Notes: generated by a model not told the origin, from the letters alone. 29,287 nucleotides of DNA from Faecalicatena fissicatena (GCA_001028025.1 LDAQ01000140.1:1-29287); one strand, 5' to 3'. Counted from the first letter of the stretch, positions 1 to 9,149 are shown. A program made the numbers and translations.

Positions 1-8
1 TTCTTATC

Positions 9-836
9 TTAATGACATTGCTCCTCTCCCCGGATCAGGCTTTTGGATAACTTCATCTGCGCGATATACCAGATCAGCATATTCAGCAAAATTGTCACAA
101 TTGTCACCAGCTGAGAAACGATATGTTCCGTGATGCCAAACTCTCTGGGTAACATCAGTACTGTCATGCCGCAGATCAGAAAAGAAAGACCGATACCGAT
201 TGTGATTTTCACCTTTACATTTTTCTTTTCCCTCTGCAGTTCATACACCCGGTCCATCCAGAGTTTTCTGTCATTCAGCAGGATATCTGCCGCAGCGGTA
301 AAATCACCGCCCACCGCTTCGGCCTCAATCAGAAAATCGTGGACTTTGTACAGTCTTCTGCATCCGTATTCCTTCTCAATAATGGCAAATGCCTCCCGGT
401 AAAGATTTGCACCGGCATCTTCATTCTGTATATAACGAATAGCCCGATGTACGGCATCGTACAGGCGGCTCTCTCCCTCTTCAAATAAAACGAGTGTATC
501 TTCCAGGGCCGTCAATATCTTTGCCCTTCTTTTGAAAGAATACAGCATCTGCTCCATGTAGGCGTTAACATCCTCAAAAAGACGGGCCTCATACAAATTG
601 CGGTAAGTCATGGCAAATATCCCGGGTACAAAACAGGTAGCCGCTGCAGCAATGATTAGTATACCGGGCAGTTTTAGTCTGAACGCAAAAGACAAAACAG
701 CCACGCCCCCATACAGCCCCAGAAAATACCCTGCATATTTGCGGGCCGAAAACTGGTAACCAAACCTTCGGACTGCTCTCTTCAAATATCCCGGATTCAG
801 ATATTTGATTCCCTCTCTATTCCTATTCTTTTTCAT
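9..836 (-). CDS. TadB-like type II secretion F family membrane protein of a Tad pilus system
   Basis: Predicted inner-membrane platform protein of a Tad/Flp pilus machine, 275 residues. Two hydrophobic segments lie near residues 30-75 (after a basic N-terminus) and two more near the C-terminus, enclosing a cytoplasmic helical stretch of roughly 130 residues; this is the general plan of TadB/TadC (T2SSF) proteins. The reading frame is open further upstream to 995, but I chose the ATG at 836 because it overlaps the stop of the preceding ATPase gene as ATGA, a typical translational coupling. Its place directly after a cpaF/tadA ATPase supports the call more strongly than any single motif. The operon continues off the left edge, where a TadC partner and pseudopilins would be expected. 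TadB versus TadC cannot be settled by eye. Confidence 0.72.
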   Translation of the reverse strand: MKKNRNREGIKYLNPGYLKRAVRRFGYQFSARKYAGYFLGLYGGVAVLSFAFRLKLPGILIIAAAATCFVPGIFAMTYRNLYEARLFEDVNAYMEQMLYSFKRRAKILTALEDTLVLFEEGESRLYDAVHRAIRYIQNEDAGANLYREAFAIIEKEYGCRRLYKVHDFLIEAEAVGGDFTAAADILLNDRKLWMDRVYELQREKKNVKVKITIGIGLSFLICGMTVLMLPREFGITEHIVSQLVTIVTILLNMLIWYIAQMKLSKSLIRGEEQCH

Positions 837-1930
837 CCTTTCCTCCGCATGTTTCCTGTTATTAAACGTGTACCAGAGGAAATAGCAGTTCCTGTATCCG
901 AAAATGGATCTGTTATGTCTCCCAGCTTGAATTTCTTCCTTATATTTTCCGGAATTTCTCCGGAAATGAACTTTCCGCCTTCTGCAATCAGACATCTTAC
1001 ATTCTGCTCACCAACACGGTCAAAAAGACAGATCTGATCGATAAACCTGACAACCTCTTTTTTTTCTGTCACTTTTTTTCTAAGCAGGATTCCTACATTC
1101 AAAAAACTGTAAATATCGTTCTCCAGCCTTGTCGCTGCATAGGCATCCTGCATCATATTCTGAATCCGGTCCGGTATCTTTCTCGTATCGTCCGTATGCA
1201 GCGTTGTAAGCCCATGAAGTCCTGTAGAAAAGCACTCTAAAAGATATTTCACCTCCACCGAGCGCGCCTCCGAAAGCAGAACCCACTGGGGATTCTGCCT
1301 CAGGGCAGTCTTAATTGCCTTCGTGTATGGGAAAAATTCCTCATCCACCTTCAGTTCCACACAATTGGCGCCCGGATTAATATCCTTATAATGAATCTCC
1401 AGATTGTCCTCGATTGTCATCACCTTTTCTTCCTTCGGAATATACTGCGTCAGAAACTTCAGCAGCTCCGTCTTGCCCGCACCCGGGCGGCCGCAGAATA
1501 CCATATTCATGCGCGCCCTGATACAGTTGATAAGAAAAGTCAGAACTTCCCCCGAACAATACTGTTCTCTTATCATATTCCCTTCTGACATACGCATAAC
1601 TGCGGGTGTCTTTCGAATAGATATTGCATATCCTGTATTCGTTGCACTGGGATGGATAATCGAAATACGGAGGATATCTGTCTCAGCCTCCAGAACGTTA
1701 TTATATTTATTAATCTGTCCGCTGACCACATTGGACACCCTGATACTGAACTGACTCACAAATTCCGGTGACAGTTGCACTGGTACTTTATAAATCCCCC
1801 GCTTTAAGTGCTCAACCCACACATTCGTCCCATTAAAATTAATGTCTGTAATATCTTTATCCAGAACATAAGGCAGCAGCGGTCCAAAACTTTCTTCTTT
1901 TAAATTCCAAGCCTCCCTGGAAATCTTCAC
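833..1930 (-). CDS. cpaF: CpaF/TadA family pilus assembly ATPase
   Basis: Hexameric secretion ATPase expected to power assembly of Flp pili at the cytoplasmic membrane. The 365-residue protein has an N-terminal sensing domain (about residues 1-120) and a RecA-like motor. The Walker A motif GRPGAGKT is at residues 147-154, a Walker B-like WVLLSEAR at 216-223, and the family His-box TTLHTDD near 242-248. The start is a GTG at 1930, preceded by AAAGGAG at good spacing. It begins 22 bases after the stop of the small pilin gene and overlaps the TadB-like gene by 4 bases, so the three form one operon. The length is slightly short of the usual 400 or more residues because the N-terminal region is compact. 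The family is certain; the gene name follows common usage. Confidence 0.9.
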   Translation of the reverse strand: MKISREAWNLKEESFGPLLPYVLDKDITDINFNGTNVWVEHLKRGIYKVPVQLSPEFVSQFSIRVSNVVSGQINKYNNVLEAETDILRISIIHPSATNTGYAISIRKTPAVMRMSEGNMIREQYCSGEVLTFLINCIRARMNMVFCGRPGAGKTELLKFLTQYIPKEEKVMTIEDNLEIHYKDINPGANCVELKVDEEFFPYTKAIKTALRQNPQWVLLSEARSVEVKYLLECFSTGLHGLTTLHTDDTRKIPDRIQNMMQDAYAATRLENDIYSFLNVGILLRKKVTEKKEVVRFIDQICLFDRVGEQNVRCLIAEGGKFISGEIPENIRKKFKLGDITDPFSDTGTAISSGTRLITGNMRRKG

Positions 1931-1952
1931 AGGCAGCTCTCCTTTCCCACCA

Positions 1953-2120
1953 TCAGCCTACTACAGATGCCGTAGTGCCAAGTGCTGTTGTCAGCTTCTC
2001 CACAGCAGTGGTAATCCCCAGTCTGATACTGTTTCCAAGGGGCGTAGCCGCCACTACAATAATCATAATTACAATTGCTGCCACTACAATCACACCATAT
2101 TCTTCCATAAATGTTTTCAT
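1953..2120 (-). CDS. Flp1-type type IVb pilin, 55 residues
   Basis: Small pilin candidate, first gene of the Tad operon. It starts at an ATG preceded by AGGAGG (2128-2133) at 7 bases. The protein begins MKTFMEEYGVIVVAA, continues as one hydrophobic helix to about residue 26, and ends in a short amphipathic tail rich in Thr and Gly. The Glu-Tyr-Gly before the hydrophobic helix matches the conserved Glu5-Tyr6 of Flp pilins. Unlike classical Flp there is almost no leader: if numbering starts after Lys2, Glu and Tyr fall at +5 and +6. This resembles the Flp1-like family of Clostridia, which I name from memory of the family. The position immediately ahead of the ATPase gene supports a structural pilin role. 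Confidence 0.78.
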   Translation of the reverse strand: MKTFMEEYGVIVVAAIVIMIIVVAATPLGNSIRLGITTAVEKLTTALGTTASVVG

Positions 2121-2139
2121 AAACAATCCTCCTGTAAAT

Positions 2140-2168
2140 AGAATAATAAACTCACCTGTTAATTACAA
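2140..2168 (-). promoter_or_regulatory. Possible promoter of the flp1-cpaF operon
   Basis: On the minus strand TTGTAA (2163-2168) and TATTCT (2140-2145) are separated by 17 bases and lie just upstream of the ribosome site of the pilin gene. Both hexamers deviate from consensus and the region is A+T-rich, so this is only a candidate. The predicted leader would be about 15 bases. Confidence 0.3.
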
Positions 2169-2753
2169 AACTGCAGACTACTCCCATATACTTTTCAGAC
2201 AATCATAGACATCACCACCGCCTCTACTATAATTCGGCCAAATCCGACGCAAAAGCCCCGCACGGATGCCGCAGTACTATGCTAAAAACCAGCCCTGCCG
2301 GTCCAAAGCCACAATCAGCCACAAAAAAGGAATAAACCGGGAGACCTCCCGAAAAAAAAATTACTGCGACAGAACAAAAAAATGTCCTGAAAGAACTAAC
2401 ACAACACACAATATCCAACTACACTCCAGGGAAAAAATCACGAAATAAACCCACCCGAATCAGTGCCCAACACACTAAAAAGAAATACATCCTGTAGAAT
2501 TCAATAATTTATAGAACTAAATTATATAACATATAATATCATACAACATATAACATGTCAATAGCCAAACGTAAAATAAACAATTTTTCATCCTTCAAGT
2601 CTGCCTTACGCCCGTATAATCCCAGAAAATAATACATAGCATACAATTAAATCCAACACAAACAAAACGCAAGCTGACACCTTGCACCACAAACTTAAAA
2701 TTCAAAAAAGGAAATAAGAAAAGATTAAAAAGATCCCCTGACTAAAAAGACAA
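2169..2753. other. Gene-poor A+T-rich gap between the pilus operon and gltBD
   Basis: No convincing gene is seen on either strand. The part from about 2440 to 2760 is strongly A+T-rich, with repeated ACATATAA-like words near 2525-2560. At 2338-2351 a short hairpin (CGGGAG-AC-CTCCCG) is followed on the plus strand by nine A residues. A 63-codon minus frame at 2227-2418 is hydrophobic but has no ribosome site and no recognisable similarity, so I do not call it. Confidence 0.5.
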
Positions 2754-2873
2754 CTACCAGATCCCATCCAAGATACGATATACCTTCAGCTTACCTTCCT
2801 GGTCCACAAATGTCAAGAACAAATCACCATAAATTTCCTTTTGTTGCCGCCTGCGGCGCGAATGCATCAGCAT
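2754..2873 (-). pseudogene. Possible remnant of a decayed gene downstream of gltD
   Basis: A 39-codon minus-strand frame reads like a real C-terminus (it contains FLTFVDQEGKLKVYRILDG) and ends in TAG at 2754-2756. Just upstream, in another minus-strand frame, about 40 codons (roughly 2836-2965) also look protein-like, containing GLAAFGPNADAFAPQAA before a TGA. The two could be halves of one ORF joined by a frame change near 2840-2850. There is no ribosome site at the first ATG and I recognise no family. This is a judgement from composition only. Confidence 0.25.
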
Positions 2874-2891
2874 TCGGGCCAAATGCGGCAA
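2844..2891. repeat. Nested hairpin downstream of gltD
   Basis: An outer 7-base stem (TTGCCGC at 2844-2850 with GCGGCAA at 2885-2891) encloses a perfect inner hairpin (CGAATGC at 2859-2865, loop ATCA, GCATTCG at 2870-2876). On the minus strand there is no T-run after it, so it is not a standard terminator. It overlaps the possible gene remnant. Confidence 0.5.
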
Positions 2892-2984
2892 GTCCCTCCG
2901 TTTTTCCTGTTTTTTCGTCTACAGCTTCTTCGCGAGCGGACAGGATATTGAATCAGCATGCAGAGCCCCGGCAGAAGCAACCTT

Positions 2985-3022
2985 CCCCTCGTCCTCAGCG
3001 CCCCATCCGCCCCATCCGCCCC
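2985..3022 (-). repeat. G-rich tandem repeat with G-quadruplex pattern, immediately after the gltD stop
   Basis: On the minus strand four GGGG tracts (3022-3019, 3013-3010, 3004-3001, 2988-2985) follow the gltD TGA directly, separated by CGGAT, CGGAT and a 12-base loop. The first part is a 9-base tandem repeat (GGGGCGGAT twice plus a partial third unit). The transcript would carry the G-rich strand. The pattern is visible; folding is inference. Confidence 0.55.
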
Positions 3023-4522
3023 TCACTGCACAGATAGATTCGTATACCCCATCAGGCTCAAATCCACTTCCCGTGCTACTTCTCTTCCTTCGCGGATAGC
3101 CCATACAACCAGCGACTGCCCTCTGTGCATATCACCCGCGGCAAATATATTCTTTGCCGCAGTTTCATACTCACCGGACGCCGTCTTTATATTATTCCTG
3201 TCATCCACCTCCACGTCAAATGCTTTAGCCACATAGTCCTCACTCCCGATAAACCCGGCCGCAATCAGCACCAGATCCACTTCCACGCTATATTCACTCC
3301 CGGGGATCTCCGCCATAATCATTCTGCCGGTCTTTTCATCTTGCCTTACTTCCAGCTTCACAAGAGAAGCCTTGGAGACGGTCCCCTTCTTATCTTTGAT
3401 AAACTCTTTCACCGTAGTCGTATACACCCGGGGATCTTCCCCGAAAACGGCGGCAGCTTCTTCCTGCCCATAGTCTGTCTTGCACACTTTCGGCCACTGG
3501 GGCCACGGATTGTTTTCTGTCCTTTGATCCGGAGCCTTGGGCATCATTTCCAGCTGAAGCACGGATTTGGCGCCATGCCGGACAGCGGTTCCCACGCAGT
3601 CATTCCCTGTATCACCGCCTCCGATTACCAGCACCTTTTTCCCTTTCGCAGAAATATATGTGCCTTCCTTCAGTTTCATCTGATTTGCCCAGAGTGCCTT
3701 TGTCGTGGACTTCAGGAAATCCACTGCAAAATAGATTCCCTCAGAATCACGTCCCGGCACCTTAATATCTCTTGGTTCGGATGCCCCGCAGGCCAGGATC
3801 ACTCTGTCATATTCTTTTAAAATCTCTGCTGCCTTCACTGTTTTTCCCACATTGCACCCCGTTTTAAACTGAATGCCCTCTGCCTCCATAATTGCTGTTT
3901 TACGGTCAATGACCTGCTTTTCCAGCTTCATATTGGGGATTCCATAGCGGAGCAGTCCTCCGATCCTGTCCTCCCGCTCAAATACCGTCACAAGGTGTCC
4001 TCTCCTGTTCAGCTGGTCTGCAGCAGTCAATCCCGCAGGTCCCGAACCAATTACCGCAACCTTTTTTCCTGTTCTCACTTTCGGCGGACGGGCATGTGCA
4101 TATCCCTGCTCATAGGCATTTTCTATAATGCTGTATTCATTTGCCTTTGTAGCTACAGGTTCTTCATGGAGCCCGCAGGTGCAGGCGGCCTCACAAAGGG
4201 CCGGGCACACACGCGCTGTAAACTCCGGAAAGTTATTGGTTTTTATAAGACGCGCGTATGCCTCCTCCCAGTTTCCGTTAAAGATCAGATCATTCCACTC
4301 TGGAACCAGGTTGTGCAGAGGGCAGCCGCTTGCCATTCCATTTAACATCTGTCCCGACTGGCAGAAAGGTACTCCGCAGGCCATACATCTTGCTCCCTGA
4401 ATTTCCTGCTCCTCTTTTGAGAGAGACGTGTGGAATTCCCGGAAATGCCTGATTCTTTCCTTGGGCGGCTCTGCCGTCTTATCCTGCCTTTCGTAGTCTA
4501 TAAATCCTGTTGGTTTTCCCAC
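3023..4522 (-). CDS. gltD: Glutamate synthase (NADPH) small subunit
   Basis: Electron-input subunit of glutamate synthase: oxidises NADPH and passes electrons through FAD and iron-sulfur clusters to the large subunit. 499 residues, normal for the family. The N-terminal adrenodoxin-like region carries cluster cysteines at 46, 49, 54 and 67 (CMACGVPFC...GC) and 106, 110, 114 and 116 (CPALCEAACTC). The FAD dinucleotide fold follows with GSGPAG at 159-164 and then FEREDRIGGLLRYGIP; a second nucleotide fold has VIGGGDTGNDC near residue 300. The C-terminal AAGDMHRGQSLVVWAI completes FAD binding. It starts two bases after the gltB stop, so the two are co-translated. No standard terminator follows; instead there is the G-rich tract at 2985-3022. 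Confidence 0.97.
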   Translation of the reverse strand: MGKPTGFIDYERQDKTAEPPKERIRHFREFHTSLSKEEQEIQGARCMACGVPFCQSGQMLNGMASGCPLHNLVPEWNDLIFNGNWEEAYARLIKTNNFPEFTARVCPALCEAACTCGLHEEPVATKANEYSIIENAYEQGYAHARPPKVRTGKKVAVIGSGPAGLTAADQLNRRGHLVTVFEREDRIGGLLRYGIPNMKLEKQVIDRKTAIMEAEGIQFKTGCNVGKTVKAAEILKEYDRVILACGASEPRDIKVPGRDSEGIYFAVDFLKSTTKALWANQMKLKEGTYISAKGKKVLVIGGGDTGNDCVGTAVRHGAKSVLQLEMMPKAPDQRTENNPWPQWPKVCKTDYGQEEAAAVFGEDPRVYTTTVKEFIKDKKGTVSKASLVKLEVRQDEKTGRMIMAEIPGSEYSVEVDLVLIAAGFIGSEDYVAKAFDVEVDDRNNIKTASGEYETAAKNIFAAGDMHRGQSLVVWAIREGREVAREVDLSLMGYTNLSVQ

Positions 4523-4524
4523 TG

Positions 4525-7500
4525 TTAACGCCTCCTGTCTTCCACTTTAATCTTATTGAATGCTTCCATTTTCGCCTGTTCACTGCTCAGCCCTTTTTCT
4601 TCCATCTGCAGAATTGCCGCCATCATACGCTCGTAATCTTCCGGTATGATTTTCTTGAATTTAGGCAGATACTCTTTAAAATGATCCAGAATCTCTTTCC
4701 CGATGTCAGAATTTGTATATGCAACGTGTTCCTGAATCATATTTTTCAGTTCCTGTACATCGTACTTATCCGTCACTCGCTCAATGTTTACCATATCTTT
4801 ATTTACCTTGCGGTACAGGTCATTCTCACTGTCCAGTACATACGCAATGCCTCCGCTCATGCCGGCCGCAAAGTTTTTCCCGGTCTGTCCCAGTATCACA
4901 ACACAGCCCCCGGTCATATACTCGCACCCGTGATCTCCTACGCCTTCTACTACCGCACGTACTCCGGAATTACGCACACAGAATCTTTCACCCGCCACGC
5001 CATTAATAAATGCATCTCCGCTCGTGGCACCATAAAATGCAACATTGCCGATGATGATATTTTCACTGGCTTTAAATTTTGCTCCACGAGGCGGGCAGAC
5101 GACCAGTTTTCCTCCGGACAGCCCTTTGCCGAAATAATCATTGCTGTCTCCTGTCAGTTCGAGTGTCAGCCCTTTTGGAATAAATGCACCAAAACTCTGT
5201 CCTCCGGCGCCTCTGCATTTTACCACATAACTGTCCTCCGGCATTCCTTCCGGATACCGTTTTGTAATTTCTGAACCGAACATGGTTCCAAAGGTTCGAT
5301 CCGTATTGGAAACATCCACCTCTATACTTCTCTTCTGCCCCTTTTCCAGAGCTGGAAGCAGCTGTTTCAAGAGTACTTTTTCATCCAGTGTCTTCCTCAG
5401 TTCGAAATCATACACTTTTTTCGGATTAAAGATTCTCCCTTTCTTTTCTCCGGAGTATGGATTGTATAGGATGGAATCCAGATCCAGTGTGGATGCCCTC
5501 TCAGATACCGGCACCGCCTTTTGTTTCAGAAGATCTGTGCGTCCGACAAGCTCATCGAGCGTGCGTACGCCGAGTTTCGCCATATATTCCCGCAGTTCTT
5601 GTGCAATAAATTTCATGAAATTCACCACATATTCCGGTTTTCCCATGAAGCGTTTTCTGAGTTCCGGATTCTGTGTTGCAACCCCTGCCGGACAGGTATC
5701 CAGATTACACACCCGCATCATGACGCATCCCATCGTAACCAGCGGTGCGGTCGCAAACCCGTATTCCTCTGCTCCAAGAATCGCCGCAATTGCCACATCC
5801 CTGCCACTCATTAGTTTTCCGTCTGTCTCAATCCGCACCCTGTCACGCAGTCCGTTCTGGATCAGAGTCTGATGTGTCTCAGCAAGCCCCAGTTCCCATG
5901 GCAGACCCGCATTTTGGATGGAACTTCTGGGTGCAGCACCCGTACCGCCATCGTAGCCGGATACCAGAATCACTTCTGCCCCTGCTTTTGCAACACCTGC
6001 GGCTACCGTTCCGACTCCGGCTTCCGACACAAGCTTTACCGATATCCTTGCTTCTTTATTTGCATTTTTACAGTCATAAATTAACTGTGCAAGATCCTCA
6101 ATAGAGTAAATATCGTGGTGCGGCGGCGGTGAGATCAGACTCACACCCGGTGTGGAGTGACGGGTCTTTGCGATCCACGGATATACCTTTTCTCCCGGAA
6201 GGTGTCCTCCTTCTCCTGGCTTGGCACCCTGAGCCATCTTAATCTGAATCTCCCTGGCGCTGACAAGGTATCTTGAAGTCACACCAAATCTGCCGGATGC
6301 CACCTGCTTGATAGCAGAACAGCGGTCCGTATCCAGACGTTCCATATCTTCTCCGCCTTCACCGCTGTTGGATTTGCCATGCAGCTGATTCATGGCAATG
6401 GCAAGCGTCTCGTGTGCTTCCCTGGAAATGGAGCCATAGGACATGGCACCTGTCTTAAACCGTGTCACAATGGAATCCACGCTTTCCACCTGATCCAGAG
6501 GGATACCCTTGCCTGGATAATTGAAATCCAGCTGCCCCCTCAGGTTAATTTTTTCCCCTTCCTCGTCCACCATTTTTGTGTACTGCTTAAACATTTCATA
6601 ATCACCGCGCCTGGACGACTGCTGCAGCATATGGATTGTCTGCGGATTATAGAGATGCTCTTCTCCGCCGCTTTTTGATTTGTGTTTTCCCATACTGTTC
6701 AAGGTCATATCCACCTCCAGCCCAAGCGGATCAAATGCCTCTGAATGAAATGCCGTATAATCCCCTGCAATCTCCTCAATACCAATGCCCCCGATCCTGC
6801 TGACCGTATCGGTAAAGTAATGGTTGATAAACTCTTCCCTGAGTCCGAGAGCCTCAAATATTTTTGCCCCCTGATAGGACTGGATTGTGGAAATTCCCAT
6901 CTTGGAGGCGATCTTGATAATACCGTGGATCACCGCAGAATTATAATCATTCACCGCCGCATAATAGTCTTTATGCAGCATATTCGTATCGATCAGCTGC
7001 CGGATAGATTCGTGGGCCAGATAGGGATTGATTGCACAGGCACCGTATCCCAGCAGGGTCGCAAAGTGGTGTACTTCTCTCGGCTCCCCGGATTCCAGTA
7101 TCATTGCCACTGATGTTCTTTTCTTCGTGCGCACCAGATGCTGCTGCAGGCCGGATACTGCAAGCAGAGACGGGATCGCCACATGGTATTCATCCACACC
7201 CCGATCCGACAGGATCAGGATATTTGCTCCCTCCCGGATCGCCCGGTCAACCTCAATAAACAGATATTCAATGGCTCTTTCCAGACTTGTATTTTTATAA
7301 TATATAATAGGAATTTCCGCCACGGAAAAACCATCTACCTTCATGTTCTTGATTTTCAGAAGATCTGTATTCGTCAGGATAGGATTATTGACCTGGAGCA
7401 TTTTACAGTTTTCTTCTCTCTTCTCCAGCAGATTTCCATCTTTTCCAATGTATATTGTTGTTGAAGTCACTACCTCCTCACGAATCGCATCAATCGGCGG

Positions 7501-9069
7501 ATTGGTCACCTGAGCAAACAGCTGTTTAAAATATCCGAACAATGGCTGGTTTTTATGAGAAAGTACTGCCAGCGGAGTGTCGATCCCCATAGCAGCTATC
7601 CCTTCTGCTCCTGTCTTCGCCATATTCAGAATAGATGTTTTCACTTCCTCATAGGCATAGCCAAATGCTTTCTGCAGCTTTGTACATTCTTCTTTTGAAT
7701 ACCTGGGTACATCCTGATTCGGTATCTTCAGGTCTTTCAGGTGGATGAGATTGCTGTCCAGCCATTCCCCATAAGGATGTTCATTTGCATATTTTTCCTT
7801 CAGAGCCTCATCGTCAATCACTTCCCCTTTGATTGTGTCAACAAGCAGCATCTTTCCGGGATGAAGCCGCTCTTTTAGTACAATCTTGGCCGGATCTATA
7901 TCCAGCACACCCACTTCCGAAGAAAGAATCAGATTATTATCCTCTGTTATATAATATCTGGAAGGGCGCAGGCCATTGCGGTCCAGGACCGCTCCCATAC
8001 AGTCTCCGTCCGAGAATAGAATTGAGGCCGGACCGTCCCAAGGCTCCATCATGGTTGCATAGTACTGATAAAAATCCTTCTTATTCTGAGACATGCTGCG
8101 GTTATTCGCCCACGGCTCCGGTATGGCTATCATCACAGCCAGAGGAAGCTCCATGCCGCTCATTACCATGAACTCCAGTGCATTGTCCAGCATCGCAGAG
8201 TCGGAACCGGAAGTATTGATCGCAGGAAGCACCTTATGCAGCTCTCCCTTCAGGTCATCGGATTCCATCGTTTCCTCTCTGGCGCGCATTTTATCCGCAT
8301 TGCCGCGGATCGTATTGATTTCACCGTTGTGTACCATAAACCGGTTCGGATGCGCTCTTTCCCAGCTCGGATTTGTATTCGTGCTGAAGCGGGAATGAAC
8401 CATCGCTATAGCAGATTCATAGTCTGCATCCTGCAGATCTTCAAAAAACATCCTCAGCTGTCCGACCAGGAACATCCCCTTATAGACAATTGTTCTGCTT
8501 GACAGCGAAGCCACATATGTATCATCGCTGCTCTGCTCAAATATCCGGCGCACTACATAAAGCCTTCTGTCAAAGGGCAGGCCCTGCTCCGTTTTCTTAG
8601 GCCTCTCGATAAACGCCTGCATAATACACGGCATGCAGTCCACCGCCTTTCTGCCCAGAATCTCCGGTTTAACAGGTACTTCTCTCCATCCCAGGAAATT
8701 CAGTCCCTCTTTGGCAGTGATCACTTCAAATATCTTTTTGGCCTGGTTTCTCTTCAGTTCATCCTGGGGAAGAAAGAACATTCCCACTCCATAATCTCTG
8801 TTTTTGGGCAAAGAAAAACCGAGGGGTTTACAAACCTTAGAGAAAAATCTGTGTGAAATCTGAAGTAAGATTCCTACACCATCTCCTGTTTGACCCTCGG
8901 CGTCCTTGCCAGCTCTATGTTCAAGATTTTCTACAATTTTCAGGGCATTCACCACTGTCTCATGGCTTTTCACACCCTTAATATTCACGACCGCACCAAT
9001 CCCGCAGTTGTCATGCTCAAAACCGGACCGGTACAATCCGGCCTTCCGGCCCATATTTAATTCACCCAT
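4525..9069 (-). CDS. gltB: Glutamate synthase large subunit, ferredoxin/NADPH type
   Basis: Converts glutamine and 2-oxoglutarate to two glutamates, channelling ammonia between two active sites. 1514 residues, usual length. The class II amidotransferase domain starts at Cys22 (DNCGIGAVV), so a 21-residue propeptide should be removed to expose the catalytic cysteine. The central domain follows, then the FMN-binding synthase domain beginning around residue 870 (GAMSYGSISREAHE). Cluster cysteines of the 3Fe-4S site are Cys1115, 1121 and 1126 (GCVMMRVCNLDTCPAG). The C-terminal Gly-rich beta-helix domain occupies about 1250-1480. I kept the ATG at 9069, which has AAAGGA upstream at 8 bases; an alternative ATG at 9054 lies five codons in. 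It is the first gene of the gltB-gltD operon with its own promoter at 9121-9149. Confidence 0.98.
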   Translation of the reverse strand: MGELNMGRKAGLYRSGFEHDNCGIGAVVNIKGVKSHETVVNALKIVENLEHRAGKDAEGQTGDGVGILLQISHRFFSKVCKPLGFSLPKNRDYGVGMFFLPQDELKRNQAKKIFEVITAKEGLNFLGWREVPVKPEILGRKAVDCMPCIMQAFIERPKKTEQGLPFDRRLYVVRRIFEQSSDDTYVASLSSRTIVYKGMFLVGQLRMFFEDLQDADYESAIAMVHSRFSTNTNPSWERAHPNRFMVHNGEINTIRGNADKMRAREETMESDDLKGELHKVLPAINTSGSDSAMLDNALEFMVMSGMELPLAVMIAIPEPWANNRSMSQNKKDFYQYYATMMEPWDGPASILFSDGDCMGAVLDRNGLRPSRYYITEDNNLILSSEVGVLDIDPAKIVLKERLHPGKMLLVDTIKGEVIDDEALKEKYANEHPYGEWLDSNLIHLKDLKIPNQDVPRYSKEECTKLQKAFGYAYEEVKTSILNMAKTGAEGIAAMGIDTPLAVLSHKNQPLFGYFKQLFAQVTNPPIDAIREEVVTSTTIYIGKDGNLLEKREENCKMLQVNNPILTNTDLLKIKNMKVDGFSVAEIPIIYYKNTSLERAIEYLFIEVDRAIREGANILILSDRGVDEYHVAIPSLLAVSGLQQHLVRTKKRTSVAMILESGEPREVHHFATLLGYGACAINPYLAHESIRQLIDTNMLHKDYYAAVNDYNSAVIHGIIKIASKMGISTIQSYQGAKIFEALGLREEFINHYFTDTVSRIGGIGIEEIAGDYTAFHSEAFDPLGLEVDMTLNSMGKHKSKSGGEEHLYNPQTIHMLQQSSRRGDYEMFKQYTKMVDEEGEKINLRGQLDFNYPGKGIPLDQVESVDSIVTRFKTGAMSYGSISREAHETLAIAMNQLHGKSNSGEGGEDMERLDTDRCSAIKQVASGRFGVTSRYLVSAREIQIKMAQGAKPGEGGHLPGEKVYPWIAKTRHSTPGVSLISPPPHHDIYSIEDLAQLIYDCKNANKEARISVKLVSEAGVGTVAAGVAKAGAEVILVSGYDGGTGAAPRSSIQNAGLPWELGLAETHQTLIQNGLRDRVRIETDGKLMSGRDVAIAAILGAEEYGFATAPLVTMGCVMMRVCNLDTCPAGVATQNPELRKRFMGKPEYVVNFMKFIAQELREYMAKLGVRTLDELVGRTDLLKQKAVPVSERASTLDLDSILYNPYSGEKKGRIFNPKKVYDFELRKTLDEKVLLKQLLPALEKGQKRSIEVDVSNTDRTFGTMFGSEITKRYPEGMPEDSYVVKCRGAGGQSFGAFIPKGLTLELTGDSNDYFGKGLSGGKLVVCPPRGAKFKASENIIIGNVAFYGATSGDAFINGVAGERFCVRNSGVRAVVEGVGDHGCEYMTGGCVVILGQTGKNFAAGMSGGIAYVLDSENDLYRKVNKDMVNIERVTDKYDVQELKNMIQEHVAYTNSDIGKEILDHFKEYLPKFKKIIPEDYERMMAAILQMEEKGLSSEQAKMEAFNKIKVEDRRR

Positions 9070-9120
9070 AATCCCTGTCCTTTCTCCGATATCGTAATGT
9101 TGACTTTTTATTTTTTTCCT

Positions 9121-9149
9121 ACTATACTACAGTTTTTTTTATTTGTAAA
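9121..9149 (-). promoter_or_regulatory. Promoter of gltBD
   Basis: TTTACA (9144-9149) and TATAGT (9121-9126), minus strand, spaced by exactly 17 bases, about 50 bases ahead of gltB. The -35 box lies inside a near-palindrome TTTATTTGTAAATAAA, which could be an operator, though the local A+T-richness makes chance symmetry likely. Confidence 0.7.

Noticed and set aside
2227..2418. Hydrophobic 63-codon minus frame in the gap upstream of flp1
   Set aside because: No ribosome site, no recognisable family, and it is interrupted in character by the poly-A hairpin at 2338-2360.
2520..2570. A+T-rich repeats (ACATATAA words) as a CRISPR or origin
   Set aside because: Repeats are short, irregular and without spacers or DnaA boxes.
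4510..5274. Long plus-strand open frame opposite gltB/gltD (and similar ones at 5282-5872, 6745-7113, 8093-8398)
   Set aside because: They mirror the strongly supported gltB frame; composition is His/Phe/Arg-rich as expected for antisense frames and no ribosome sites are present.
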